Positions 18,071 through 29,125 of a stretch of 64,000 nt of DNA are shown piece by piece. Position numbers and translations under genes: made by a program. Position 1 is the first letter of the stretch; every line of letters begins with the position of its first letter. The notes beneath the pieces were generated by a model that worked only from the letters and a program-made list of their open reading frames with translations, was not told the origin of the DNA and did not search any database. This DNA comes from Saprospiraceae bacterium. Its GTDB lineage: Bacteria > Bacteroidota > Bacteroidia > Chitinophagales > Saprospiraceae. The stretch is taken from the NCBI GenBank assembly GCA_020629315.1, contig JAHDDO010000004.1, forward strand, positions 110,383 to 174,382, in the 5' to 3' direction.

Positions 18071-21000
18071 ATGAGTAGAAACGAATTTTACAAAAACCGA
18101 AAATCGATGAGAAGACCATTACTTACACTATGTAAACGGTTAACCAAGATTCAGATGAGCAGATTTACTCAGATCTGCATTGTGTTATTTTTCATTTCGG
18201 GAACTTCATTGCTTAACGCTCAAGCTACCTTAACAGCTGATTTCAATACAATTTGCGACCTTGATGGTTGTGATTGTGTATATGAGATCACTATTTGTTT
18301 TGATGACGACGACCCAGTATATAATGGTGCGTACGAGTTTGAGATCCCTAGTGTGATTATTCCTAGTACATCCGGCTTGTTTGCCGATCCGTGCTTTGCA
18401 GCTGGGGAATCCTTTTTCCTAGTTAGTGTAAGTGCTGATCCTTTAGACCCTGATGTATATTGTATTACGGGTAACATGCACGCTATGACGGCTGGTACTG
18501 TTGAAATTAACGAGGTCCGTGATACAGATGACAATGTTATTTTCCCAGGACTTACGGAGACTTTTATGGCTCCAGATTGTCCAAGTTATCAAATTATGGG
18601 AGATAATGATATTTGTCAAAGCGAACTTACTGGTCAAGTGTATACCATTGATGGTGTCCTTGCTGCTGGTAATACTGCTGGCTGGAGTGTTTCTGGCGGT
18701 GGAACTATTGTAGGTGCCACTGATGGAAATTCAGTTACAGTTGATTGGACAGCTGCTACACCCGGCACCTATCAATTATCATTTGAGGGTAAAGATGCCT
18801 ATGATAATTGTGATATCACTCATAGTATTGATGTCGAAACGTATATTATTGAAGACCGTTTAGAAATTCAAGGTTCTACCTTAGTGGATTGTGGTTCGAG
18901 ACATTGCTATATATTGGCAGGGATCTCTTTACCTAATGATCCAATGACCTCTATAACTTGGTCTACAACAAATCCTGCGTTGAATGTAACAGATCCTGTT
19001 ATTAATGCGGGTGGTCTTTCGAAAGCAGAAATCTGCGTCGATTTTTTGGCTAATCCTGTGCTAATGCCAATGGAAACATTGACAGCTATGGGAACAACCT
19101 TTGATGGTTGTGATTTTACTGAAACGATCGATATAGTGCTCCAAGCTGATGGAACAGTGTATGATGTGATTTCTTTGGATACAGAATCTCCGGTATGTTA
19201 TGGACAAAGTGTAGAGCTTTGTTTTGATGCAGATCAGGATGATACATTCCCTAGAGATGCCGATGCAACTACACTTATGTGGGGTACCAATGGTGGGACT
19301 TTGACTCCTGTAGCTCCGGCTGCTGGAGAAACTTGTGTTGACTTGGTTGTTCCAGCTGGTGTGGCTGCGCCTAACTCAGTTACTGTTACATTAACAGGTA
19401 ATTACGATGGTGCTGCTTCTGCTTGTGGTTTTGGTGCAGAACTAACGATCGATTTTGTAGACTTAAGTGATGACTTAACATTAGAAGGTGAAGTAAACCC
19501 TACGTGTGAGTCTACACAACGATACGAATTAACAGGTATTGATGCAGCAGATTTAGTATTGCCACTTACATGGAGCTTCCCTGCAGGCATTAGTGCACCT
19601 ACTATGATAAATGCTACCACTTATGATGTAGTCTGGGATGGTGGTTTTGCTGGCAACTTCGTAGAAGTGTCAGGTGTAACAATGGATGGTTGCGAATTTA
19701 GCTTACGAAGTGACATATTCGTTGAAGCGCTTTCAGATGCACCGATTGAAGGTGATACATATGTTTGTGCAGGTGAGACATCTTGTTACACGATTGATAT
19801 TGCGGACCAATTGCCTGCTGGCGCAAACTTAAGTTGGCGTTTATTAGAGCAAGGGGGTGGGGCAAACAATGTGGATACTGACACAGGTGATCCTACTTAC
19901 CCTACAAATACGGCTTTAGTAAGTATTACTGAAATGGGTACTTCTCAAGTAACGGTTTGTTTAGATTTTGATGAGACATTAACAAGTTCTTTTGATCTTG
20001 AGGTATTTGACAATTCAGTACCTGCTATAGCTTGTTTTGGGCCAAATGCTATATTAAGAGATATTCAAGTTGTGGCTGATCCAGTATCAGAGCAAATGGC
20101 TTGTAATAATTCTGTGATCATTTCTTTAAATGGTTTGTGCGAATTAGCTATTTCCCCTGATATGGTACTAGAAGGAAATTATGCTGGCGGTTATGATCAA
20201 TTTACATTGATCATTAAAGATGCTGAAACTGGTGTAATGGTTCCAGATGGAGTACTAGATGCTTCATTTATAGGGACAACCTTAGAAGTAATGGTACGTC
20301 AGGATTGTACACCTAACAGCTGTTGGGGATATATTACCGTAGAAGATAAATCGGTTCCTACACCTCCATGCCCAGAGGATATCAATAATGAAGCTATGTT
20401 AGCTTCTGGCGACTTTACTGTGACAACAGGCGCTGGTGATGGAACTGTGGATATGGCTTCTTTCGATGCCGATGGGTCTATAGTATTAACCAGTTCGAAC
20501 AATGGTACTGAAGACGACGCTCAGGTTTGTTTTATGGTGCCTATGGATGGTAGAGTAAGTTTTGATTGGGATTATGTTTCTGATAATTCTTTCGCTTGTT
20601 GGGATCCATTTGGTTATTCAATTGATGGTGTTGTAACGCAAATATCTGAAGGAAATATTGATTGTGATCCATTTGAAAATGGTGATATTGAGCAAATTGG
20701 AGCAGAGTGTATTGATGTGCTCGCAGGGACTGAATTCTGTCTAATTGCTTCTACTTTTGATGGTATTTTTGGAGCATCAACGACTACTGTTACTAATTTT
20801 CAATTAACAGATTGGATAGACTGTTCAGACCTTAATGATGTGGATCCTTCAGCGCTAGGTTTTGATGATGACGTTGTTATCACAGAAGTTAGTGATTCGG
20901 AATGGACATTAGAGAACTTTGATAATTGTACAGATGCAACATTAACATACATTGATGACGTAGATGATGATGCGCCATTCTGTGACCCAGGTGATCCAGG

Positions 21001-24000
21001 TTCTATTGTTCAAAGAACATGGACTGTTACAGATGCATTCGGTAATTCGGCTTCTTGTACGCAAGAAATATATGTAAAGAGACCATCTGCACTTAACCTA
21101 GTATGGCCTCCAAATTGGGATAGTGCTATCGCCGGCTCTAATGCATCATTAGATGCATGTGGTGATTGGCCAGAAGATGATAATGGAAATCCTCATCCTG
21201 ACTTTACAGGATATCCTGATGGATTATTCTGCATGAATCTTAGCCTAATTGGGTATACAGATTATAAGGAAATTCCTAAGTGTGGAGAAGGTTCTCCAGC
21301 TAGAAAGATATTAAGAAAATGGACAGTTTGGGACCAATGTACTGCCGAAGACTATGAGCATACGCAGATCATTACATTGGCTGATGTTGATCCTCCAGTG
21401 ACGAATGTGATTAGTGATAGATTTGACTATCCTGCTGATCCATACAATTGTAGTGCACAAGTGGATATTGATCCGACTCCAGGAAATGGAGGAATTGGTG
21501 AGCTTCAAGTTTTTGGAGAATGTTCTGAGGTGACTATTAGAGCTTTTTACCTACCACCAGTTGTGGGTACTGCTTTACCTGCACTTGATGTAGACTTTAT
21601 TGAAGTGCCAAGAAACGCTGATGGAACCTTTACGATTCCTGCCGTTGATGGACAGGCAGTTTGGGTACGATATATTATTGAAGATGCTTGTTTCAATGGC
21701 AGTACTATAGCAGGAATGCAATTAGATGATCAAGGTAATCCTGATCCATCTGATCCGAGAGTGGCAGCCTTTGAGATATTCTTCGAAGATGTAACGCCAC
21801 CTACACCTGTATGTGACTTATATACTGTAGTTACATTAGATGATGAAGGTTGTGCTTATGCCCAAGCTTCAAGTATTGATGACAAATCTTGGGATGCATG
21901 TGGTATAGATACTATGTTAATCCGAAGAATGGATACAAACTGTGGAGATTACTCTGATTGGGGTAACTTAGTTAAATTCTGTTGTACAGATTTAGGTGCT
22001 CCAGTGATGGTTGCTCTAGGTGTGTGGGATGAAGAAGGTAACTTCAATGAATGTATGGCTGAGGTTAATGTTAAGGATCCAGATGGTCCTAATTTCAGTT
22101 GTCCAGCAGATCGAGATGTTGATTGTGGTTCATATAACCTAGACAATCTATCAAACTTCGGTTCTCCATCAGGTGATGATAATTGTAACTATGATAGTGA
22201 GCTAGTTAGTGAAGTGGCAGACTTAGATGAATGTGACTTAGGTACTATCACAAGAACATGGAATATATTAAGTAATGGTGAGGCTGTGAGCCAATGTGTT
22301 CAGGTCATTACTGTTGAAAATCAAACGCCATTTAGTGAAAATGCAAACATTAATTGGCCAGGTGATGAAGATGTTTCATGTACTGAAGGTACAAGCCCAG
22401 AAGATACAGGAGTACCAACATATAAAGGTAACTTAGGTTGTTCTGATCCATTCAGTTCATATGATGACCTAGAGTTCCAATATGTTGATGACGCTTGTTT
22501 GAAGATATTGCGAACATGGACTGTGGTAGATTGGTGTAACAATGGTGCTTCATTTACGCACACGCAGGTCATTAAAGTTTTAGACGGAAATGGTCCTAGT
22601 ATCACAAACTGTCAGGATGAAACATATGAAGATGTAGAATTAGATGCTAGTTGTCATTTACAGATAGATGACCTAACGGCTGGTGCTGATGATAACTGTA
22701 CGGATCATTTACTATGGACTGTAAGTATTGATATAGATAATGATGGATCTTATGAAGTTGTAGATGCACCTACTAATGATGCATCAGGACTTTATCCGGT
22801 GGGTACACACTCCATTAAATTTTCAGTTCTAGATGATTGTGAGAATTCTTCTTCTTGTGAGAAGTTAATCACCATTGTTGATGATAAGGAGCCTACACCG
22901 TACTGTTTAGAGGAATTGGTTGTTGTGATCAATCCAGAATCAGAGTGTGCTGAAGTTTGGGCTAGTGATTTTGACAGAGGAAGTTTTGACGGTTGTGACT
23001 TGAATGCACCTGTAACTATGGCTTTCTCTCCAAATCCATCTGATAGATCTATGGATGTATGCTGTGGAGAACTTGAAAATGGTGTAGTTGATACATTCAG
23101 TGTTCAAGTATATGCTATCGATGCTGAAGGAAACTCTGAGTTTTGTACAGCAAGTTTAATCGTTCAAGATAATTCTAACGTTTGCGAAGACGCAGAAGTT
23201 AATCTATCAAGAATTGCAGGTGAGATTTACAATGAGCAAGATGTAGATCTTGAAAATGTAGAAGTTCATATAGAAGCTACATTACCAGAATTCCCTTACT
23301 CAATGATTACAAACGATGGTTCATATGCCTTTGAGCAATTGTTGAATCAGGAAGACTACATGGTTTATCCTAAGAAAGATGATAACTATCTAAATGGTGT
23401 CTCGACACTGGATATTGTTATTATCCAAAGACACATTTTGGGTCTTGAAGACTTGGATTCTCCGTATAGAGTTATAGCAGCAGATGCAGATAATTCAGAA
23501 ACAATAACTGCATTTGACTTAGTAGAGCTTAGAAAACTGGTATTAGGCATTTATGAAGAACTGCCATCTAATGAGTCTTGGAGATTCGTTAGAGAGGATT
23601 TTGCCTTCACAAATCCTGCACAGCCATGGCCATTTGATGAGGAGATTTCAATTAGTCAATTATCACAAGATGAAAATCAAAATGATTTCATCGCAGTGAA
23701 AATAGGTGATGTGAATTTCTCTGCTATCATGGATGTCGATGGAGAAGAAGCAGATACAAGATCGGCAGGTACTATACATCTAGATATAGAAGATGCTAGC
23801 TATACTGCTGGAGAAAAGATTTATATAGCTATGAATGTAGCGGAGGCAACGGACATGATTGGATTCCAATCAACAGTCCAATTCGATGCTTCAAGTTTAC
23901 GATTCAGAAGCGCAAGTTCAGACGTGATAAATATCATGAATGCAAACATTAATCGACTTCGATCAGAAGAAGGATTAATCAGCTTAAGTTGGAATGATAG

Positions 24001-24445
24001 TCAAAATATCAGTTTCGCAGAAGGCGATGCATTGATTACTCTAGAATTTGAAACAATAGGCACCGGAAACACATTTGAATCCATTCAATTTTCTGATGCA
24101 TTGCTTTCCACGGAAGCATATGTAGAAGAGAATGGCCACATTGACATCCTACATATGGATCTTAATGAAGGTAACACTGGATCTAGTTTCGCACTTTACC
24201 AAAACAAGCCTAACCCGTTTAACAATAATACAATCATCGGTTTCAACCTTGAAATGGATGAGCTAGTAACATTGAGGGTTATGGATGTTAATGGTAAGCT
24301 TGTTCATAAGGAAAACGCTCATTATAAGAGAGGATATAATGAGATCCTATTGAACACAGAAACAATAAATGGCTCGGGTGTACTCTATTATCAGATTGAT
24401 ACCAAAACTAATAGTGCGATCAGAAAAATGATCTTAATTAAATAA
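18071..24445 (+). CDS. Large secreted T9SS protein with HYR/PKD-like repeats, dockerin-like and cohesin-like domains and C-terminal sorting domain
   Basis: Signal peptide near MSRFTQICIVLFFISGTSLLNAQ. NGVSTLDIVIIQRHILG...AADADNSETITAFDLVELRKLVLG is dockerin-like; IHLDIEDASYTAGEKIYIAMNVAEATDMIGFQSTVQFDASSLRF is cohesin-like; C-terminal FALYQNKPNPFNNNTIIGFNLEMDELVTLRVMDVNGKLV is a T9SS CTD. Exact start uncertain (TTG 18038 or ATG 18071 or later). Confidence 0.88.
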   Translation: MSRNEFYKNRKSMRRPLLTLCKRLTKIQMSRFTQICIVLFFISGTSLLNAQATLTADFNTICDLDGCDCVYEITICFDDDDPVYNGAYEFEIPSVIIPSTSGLFADPCFAAGESFFLVSVSADPLDPDVYCITGNMHAMTAGTVEINEVRDTDDNVIFPGLTETFMAPDCPSYQIMGDNDICQSELTGQVYTIDGVLAAGNTAGWSVSGGGTIVGATDGNSVTVDWTAATPGTYQLSFEGKDAYDNCDITHSIDVETYIIEDRLEIQGSTLVDCGSRHCYILAGISLPNDPMTSITWSTTNPALNVTDPVINAGGLSKAEICVDFLANPVLMPMETLTAMGTTFDGCDFTETIDIVLQADGTVYDVISLDTESPVCYGQSVELCFDADQDDTFPRDADATTLMWGTNGGTLTPVAPAAGETCVDLVVPAGVAAPNSVTVTLTGNYDGAASACGFGAELTIDFVDLSDDLTLEGEVNPTCESTQRYELTGIDAADLVLPLTWSFPAGISAPTMINATTYDVVWDGGFAGNFVEVSGVTMDGCEFSLRSDIFVEALSDAPIEGDTYVCAGETSCYTIDIADQLPAGANLSWRLLEQGGGANNVDTDTGDPTYPTNTALVSITEMGTSQVTVCLDFDETLTSSFDLEVFDNSVPAIACFGPNAILRDIQVVADPVSEQMACNNSVIISLNGLCELAISPDMVLEGNYAGGYDQFTLIIKDAETGVMVPDGVLDASFIGTTLEVMVRQDCTPNSCWGYITVEDKSVPTPPCPEDINNEAMLASGDFTVTTGAGDGTVDMASFDADGSIVLTSSNNGTEDDAQVCFMVPMDGRVSFDWDYVSDNSFACWDPFGYSIDGVVTQISEGNIDCDPFENGDIEQIGAECIDVLAGTEFCLIASTFDGIFGASTTTVTNFQLTDWIDCSDLNDVDPSALGFDDDVVITEVSDSEWTLENFDNCTDATLTYIDDVDDDAPFCDPGDPGSIVQRTWTVTDAFGNSASCTQEIYVKRPSALNLVWPPNWDSAIAGSNASLDACGDWPEDDNGNPHPDFTGYPDGLFCMNLSLIGYTDYKEIPKCGEGSPARKILRKWTVWDQCTAEDYEHTQIITLADVDPPVTNVISDRFDYPADPYNCSAQVDIDPTPGNGGIGELQVFGECSEVTIRAFYLPPVVGTALPALDVDFIEVPRNADGTFTIPAVDGQAVWVRYIIEDACFNGSTIAGMQLDDQGNPDPSDPRVAAFEIFFEDVTPPTPVCDLYTVVTLDDEGCAYAQASSIDDKSWDACGIDTMLIRRMDTNCGDYSDWGNLVKFCCTDLGAPVMVALGVWDEEGNFNECMAEVNVKDPDGPNFSCPADRDVDCGSYNLDNLSNFGSPSGDDNCNYDSELVSEVADLDECDLGTITRTWNILSNGEAVSQCVQVITVENQTPFSENANINWPGDEDVSCTEGTSPEDTGVPTYKGNLGCSDPFSSYDDLEFQYVDDACLKILRTWTVVDWCNNGASFTHTQVIKVLDGNGPSITNCQDETYEDVELDASCHLQIDDLTAGADDNCTDHLLWTVSIDIDNDGSYEVVDAPTNDASGLYPVGTHSIKFSVLDDCENSSSCEKLITIVDDKEPTPYCLEELVVVINPESECAEVWASDFDRGSFDGCDLNAPVTMAFSPNPSDRSMDVCCGELENGVVDTFSVQVYAIDAEGNSEFCTASLIVQDNSNVCEDAEVNLSRIAGEIYNEQDVDLENVEVHIEATLPEFPYSMITNDGSYAFEQLLNQEDYMVYPKKDDNYLNGVSTLDIVIIQRHILGLEDLDSPYRVIAADADNSETITAFDLVELRKLVLGIYEELPSNESWRFVREDFAFTNPAQPWPFDEEISISQLSQDENQNDFIAVKIGDVNFSAIMDVDGEEADTRSAGTIHLDIEDASYTAGEKIYIAMNVAEATDMIGFQSTVQFDASSLRFRSASSDVINIMNANINRLRSEEGLISLSWNDSQNISFAEGDALITLEFETIGTGNTFESIQFSDALLSTEAYVEENGHIDILHMDLNEGNTGSSFALYQNKPNPFNNNTIIGFNLEMDELVTLRVMDVNGKLVHKENAHYKRGYNEILLNTETINGSGVLYYQIDTKTNSAIRKMILIK
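23392..24150 (+). other. Dockerin-like + cohesin-like tandem in the upstream giant protein
   Basis: Sequence pattern of paired dockerin helices followed by a beta-rich cohesin-like segment. Confidence 0.6.
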
Positions 24446-24465
24446 TTAAATCATTGACTGACAAC

Positions 24466-27400
24466 ATGAGTATAAACATGAATATCACGATTTTAAAAAA
24501 GATGAAAATGAGAAATTTCTTAAGATCAATTAATAAAACCAAAGCGATCGCACAGCTTACTATGGGTCTAATGACTATGATGATCTCAGTCATTAGCTTT
24601 GCCCAGCCAGCCAGTTGCGATGAGGCTTACATTGCCTGCAACGATGGTGTACAAATCTCATTGAATGAGGATTGTCTAGTTGTCGTAGGTTATGACATGA
24701 TCGTAGAAGATCCATATCCAGGCACCTATGATGATGACGATGATGTAGGTACGCCAGAGGTTCCGTCTTATGCAGTAGAACTATTGGATGAGGACGAAAA
24801 CCCTTTGTTAGATAGCAATGGAGATCCTTTGACAGAGCTTGATGCTTCTTTTGAAGGTCAAACGATTAAAGTAAAAGTTACGTATTTACCTTGTGACATT
24901 AGTTGCTGGGGTAGAGCTACTATTGAGGATAAATTCCCACCACAGATTGTTACCTGTGCTGATATAACAGTATCATGTGATGTTGAGGTGGATACTTTAT
25001 CATTAAAGAATAATCCTTTATATAGTGCATTCTACAGACCAGAAGTTAATGAAAACTGTGGTGGTGAATTATATGAGCATGTTGACTTCCCAAGCGCTGT
25101 GCTTTGTGAGGATGGATTTGCTCAGATTTATACAAGAGTATGGGAGATCTCTGACATGTTTGGTAATACAGCCGGATGTGTGCAAAAGATCTTTATCGAA
25201 AGAGGTGATGTCGATGACATTATGTTCCCAGATGATTACATTGTAGACGTTGATGTAGATACACCTTGTAGTGCATTTAATAAAGACAATCTTACTCCTG
25301 ATGTGACAGGTGAGCCTTCACATTTTACATGTCCAAACCTGGATTTCTTTTATACAGATACAGAGTTTGATATGTGTGGAGCAAGTGTAAAGTGCTTACG
25401 AACGTGGTTTGCAATTGACTGGTGTACTGGAGAAACAAGAGAAGAGGGACAAAACATAGAAGTCATTGATGATGTAGCTCCGGTAGTTTCTTGTCCGGTA
25501 GACTATTTAGGTGTTCTACCTTTAGCAGTTGAAATGGATGGAGGTACTTGTACCAGTGATATCGTTTTAGATCCATTTGGTAATCTATCTCCAAATAATG
25601 GAACAGAATTCAACTTCTTGTTTGAATGTTCAGAATATATCTTCAGAATCGAATACAAATTTGCGGATGATGAAGGTCTACCAGATCCTGATGAAGATTT
25701 TACTTCTGATGGTGTAATTGAAAATGCTGATGGGACATATACTATTCAAGATGTACCCGCACCAAGAATTTGGATCAGATATTTCATTGAAGATGTTTGC
25801 GGTAATTCAGTACAGCAAGTAACAGATGGTGATGCATCATGTGCATTTGAGATTGATCTTGATTTCGATGAAGATCCTCAAGCTATTTGTGAAGCTTTTA
25901 CAGATATTGAGTTAGGAGCTGATCAAACAGCAACAATGACAGGTGAGATCCAATTGGATGACAACAGCTTTGATCCATGTGGAAGTATAGCTAGCTATAT
26001 GATAAAGAGAGTAGATGATCACTGTGATGGTTTTGCTACAGACTTAGAATATGGTGATTTTATTACCTTCTGTTGTGAGGACTTAGGAAAGACAGACATC
26101 GCTGTTATGCTAAAAGTTACAGATGATGATGGTAATATTGACGAGTGCACAGGATACGTTAATGTAAATGGTAATGTACCTGTTACAGTAACTTGTCCAC
26201 CGAATACGCCAGTAAACCTCGATTGTGGTGAAGATCCAGAAGATCAAAACTATCCTGCGGTTTCGGTAAGTTCTGATTGTGATGTAACAACAACTCAGTC
26301 GGTTAACTTCTCAGGAACATTAGATTGTGGTGTAGGTACCATTACACGAACGGTAACAGTACGAGATGCTGGTGGTTCTACGATAGAAACTTGCCAAACT
26401 ACGATCAATATTGAAAACAATGACCCGTTTAGCCAAGCGGATATTGATTGTCCAGATGATGTAGTAGTTGATGGTTGTGGTTCTTCTACAGATCCAGATC
26501 TAATTGGCGGAAAGCCAACACTTTCCAATAATTCAAGTTGCTCAGATCTTATATTATCTCATGAGGATTATCCTGCTGAAGATGGATATGTAAGTCCACA
26601 TTGTTACTCTTTCAAGAGAGTTTGGACGGTCATAGACTGGTGCAGATACGATGTTGACAATCCGGATGAAGGTGTATTCTATTGTGAGCAATACATCCAC
26701 GTAAATAGTGCGTCTGGTCCTGTATTCACTTCTGATTGTGATGATCTAAATGTAGATGCTGGATTTGATTGCGAAGAAGAAGTTAGTTTGATTGCAGTTG
26801 CCATTGACTCTGATGGTTGTACGCCTAGTAGCGACATTGAATATAGCTGGATGATTGATGCTAATAGTAATGGTACTTATGAATTCAGTGGCTCAGGTAA
26901 TGATGCGTCAGGTACATATCCTGTAGGAACACATAAGGTTAAGTTTACAGCAACAGATGCGTGTGGTAATAGTGAAATGTGCATGTACACATTTACCATT
27001 ACAGGTTCCAATGGACCTACACCAATATGTAGAGCACATTTGATCATAGGAATAGATAACGATGGTACTGCTGAAATTTGGGCTTCAGACTTTGATATTA
27101 AGAGTGAGGCTGGATGTGGAGCAGATGAAGATCTTACATTTTCATTTACTTCAGATGGAAATACGCCTGCATTAGAATACGATTGTGAGGATATTGTCAA
27201 TGGTATCGGACAAGTATTCGAATTACAGATGTATGTTATAGATGCAGATGGTCAATTCGAATTCTGTGAGGTTACCTTAGAAATTCAAGATAATAAAGAT
27301 GTGTGTCCTGATGCAGATGATAATGCACGTATTCAGGGTAAAATTTACAATGAAGACTACGATGGTTTAGGCTCTTTTGACGTAAATCTACACGAATCGC

Positions 27401-28551
27401 AAAATGCATTCTCTGACAGTGAAATCACAAATGATGAAGGTGATTATAGCTTTGAATCAGTAGCATTTTATGATGCATATGAAGTAGATCCAGTAAATGA
27501 CCAACATCCTTTAAATGGGGTTACTACTTTGGATATCGTAATTATTCAGCAACACATTTTAGGACTTGCAGACTTAAATAGTCCATATAAAATTATTGCG
27601 GCTGACGTAAATAATTCTGATGATGTGACAGCGATGGACCTTTTGGAAATTAGAAAGATGATTTTAGGTCTTATCACTGAATTCCCTAATAATGAATCAT
27701 GGTCTTTTGTTAATGCAAACCATGTATTCCTTGATCCAGCAAACCCTTGGGATTACCCAAGAACCTTTACTATTCCTAGCATGTATGTAGATATCACGAA
27801 TGCAGAGTTTGTAGGAGTAAAAACAGGTGATGTTAATGGATCAGTTATGGAAAGCTTTGGTGAGGAAGCTGATACTAGAAATAGAGAAGCCTTCACTTTG
27901 ATGGCACAGAATCGATCCTTTAAAGCAGGTGATAGAGTAGAAGTAGCTATAATGGCTTCTGAAGCAATACAATCACTTGGTTTACAAGTTGCCTTTGATG
28001 TAAATAGCAGTATTCAAGACCTTACTATTACAAATGGATTGATCAGTTTGCATGATTCTAATATTGCAACAAGCGCTAATGAAATCAGATTAAGTGTTGA
28101 CCAAGTCAATGGCGTGAATGCAAATGAAGGAGAAGTGTTATTTACACTTGCCTTTACTGCCATGACTGAAGGTACTGTAGAAGATGTTTTAGAAATAAAT
28201 GATAATCTAGCAGCAGAAATATATACTAAGGATCTAGAAAGCATGGATCTAAATATCACTTTTGCTGATGATCAAGCAGGTGTGGTAAAGGCATTTGAAA
28301 TTTATCAAAATGAGCCGAACCCATTTGCAAACACCTCTACTTTACCATTCTATACACCTGAAGCAAGTAGTGTACAATTAAGTATCTACGATGCAGATGG
28401 AAGACTTGTCTATAGCGACAATCAACAATTTGCTAAAGGATTTAACTCCTTTACTGTAAACGCAGCTGATATTGACAAATATGGTGTTCTTATCTACCGA
28501 TTAGAGTCTGAAAACTTTAGTGGTATGAAAAAGATGATCATTACCAAATAG
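24466..28551 (+). CDS. Large secreted T9SS protein (paralogous C-terminal half), dockerin-like + cohesin-like + sorting domain
   Basis: NGVTTLDIVIIQQHILGLADLNSPYKIIAADVNNSDDVTAMDLLEIRKMILG and AFTLMAQNRSFKAGDRVEVAIMASEAIQSLGLQVAFDVN; CTD FEIYQNEPNPFANTSTLPFYTPEASSVQLSIYDADGRLV. ATG 24466 preferred over TTG 24454. Confidence 0.88.
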   Translation: MSINMNITILKKMKMRNFLRSINKTKAIAQLTMGLMTMMISVISFAQPASCDEAYIACNDGVQISLNEDCLVVVGYDMIVEDPYPGTYDDDDDVGTPEVPSYAVELLDEDENPLLDSNGDPLTELDASFEGQTIKVKVTYLPCDISCWGRATIEDKFPPQIVTCADITVSCDVEVDTLSLKNNPLYSAFYRPEVNENCGGELYEHVDFPSAVLCEDGFAQIYTRVWEISDMFGNTAGCVQKIFIERGDVDDIMFPDDYIVDVDVDTPCSAFNKDNLTPDVTGEPSHFTCPNLDFFYTDTEFDMCGASVKCLRTWFAIDWCTGETREEGQNIEVIDDVAPVVSCPVDYLGVLPLAVEMDGGTCTSDIVLDPFGNLSPNNGTEFNFLFECSEYIFRIEYKFADDEGLPDPDEDFTSDGVIENADGTYTIQDVPAPRIWIRYFIEDVCGNSVQQVTDGDASCAFEIDLDFDEDPQAICEAFTDIELGADQTATMTGEIQLDDNSFDPCGSIASYMIKRVDDHCDGFATDLEYGDFITFCCEDLGKTDIAVMLKVTDDDGNIDECTGYVNVNGNVPVTVTCPPNTPVNLDCGEDPEDQNYPAVSVSSDCDVTTTQSVNFSGTLDCGVGTITRTVTVRDAGGSTIETCQTTINIENNDPFSQADIDCPDDVVVDGCGSSTDPDLIGGKPTLSNNSSCSDLILSHEDYPAEDGYVSPHCYSFKRVWTVIDWCRYDVDNPDEGVFYCEQYIHVNSASGPVFTSDCDDLNVDAGFDCEEEVSLIAVAIDSDGCTPSSDIEYSWMIDANSNGTYEFSGSGNDASGTYPVGTHKVKFTATDACGNSEMCMYTFTITGSNGPTPICRAHLIIGIDNDGTAEIWASDFDIKSEAGCGADEDLTFSFTSDGNTPALEYDCEDIVNGIGQVFELQMYVIDADGQFEFCEVTLEIQDNKDVCPDADDNARIQGKIYNEDYDGLGSFDVNLHESQNAFSDSEITNDEGDYSFESVAFYDAYEVDPVNDQHPLNGVTTLDIVIIQQHILGLADLNSPYKIIAADVNNSDDVTAMDLLEIRKMILGLITEFPNNESWSFVNANHVFLDPANPWDYPRTFTIPSMYVDITNAEFVGVKTGDVNGSVMESFGEEADTRNREAFTLMAQNRSFKAGDRVEVAIMASEAIQSLGLQVAFDVNSSIQDLTITNGLISLHDSNIATSANEIRLSVDQVNGVNANEGEVLFTLAFTAMTEGTVEDVLEINDNLAAEIYTKDLESMDLNITFADDQAGVVKAFEIYQNEPNPFANTSTLPFYTPEASSVQLSIYDADGRLVYSDNQQFAKGFNSFTVNAADIDKYGVLIYRLESENFSGMKKMIITK

Positions 28552-28571
28552 TGTAAACAATGGTTTATATT

Positions 28572-28598
28572 ACGCCGGTTAACCTTGTTGACCGGCGT
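28572..28598 (+). terminator. Strong intrinsic terminator after the two giant T9SS genes
   Basis: ACGCCGGTTAA-CCTTG-TTGACCGGCGT followed by a T-rich tract. Confidence 0.88.
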
Positions 28599-28613
28599 TT
28601 TTTATTTTAGGAT

Positions 28614-29123
28614 ATGACGATAGGATTAATTTCAGATACTCACGATAATAAATTAGATGCAGATGTTATTGAGCATTTAGCTGATTGCACAGAGGTGTGG
28701 CATGCCGGAGATATAGGTGGCATTGAACTAGCAGAATATCTCAATGAAAAATATACTTGTAGAATGGTATATGGCAATATTGATGGTACTGAGATCAAAG
28801 CTTTGGCCCCCTTAAATGAAAGTTTTGAACTTAATGGTTTGAAAGTATTTATGACCCATATTGGCGGTTATCCAGGAAGGTATACACACCGGGTAAAAAC
28901 AACATTGGAACAACTAAAACCAGATCTGTATATCTGTGGTCATAGTCATATTCTAAAAGTGGTAAAAGACAGTAAGCTAGGCATTCTTCATATGAATCCA
29001 GGTTCCTGTGGACATAAAGGCTTTCACACCTTTAGAACGCTTTTAAAATTTGAAATTGAAGATGGGGAGATCAAGAATTTAAGGGCCATAGACCTGGGTA
29101 AACGAGGTGCGATTAAAGAGTAG
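28614..29123 (+). CDS. YfcE/MJ0936-type metallophosphoesterase
   Basis: GLISDTHDN, VWHAGDIGG, VYGNIDGTE, MTHIGGYPG, ICGHSHILKV, LHMNPGSCG. Confidence 0.93.
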   Translation: MTIGLISDTHDNKLDADVIEHLADCTEVWHAGDIGGIELAEYLNEKYTCRMVYGNIDGTEIKALAPLNESFELNGLKVFMTHIGGYPGRYTHRVKTTLEQLKPDLYICGHSHILKVVKDSKLGILHMNPGSCGHKGFHTFRTLLKFEIEDGEIKNLRAIDLGKRGAIKE

Positions 29124-29125
29124 AT

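Noticed and set aside
18220-28259. Numerous minus-strand ORFs opposite the two giant T9SS genes
   Set aside because: Short, low-complexity, antisense to well-supported coding sequence.
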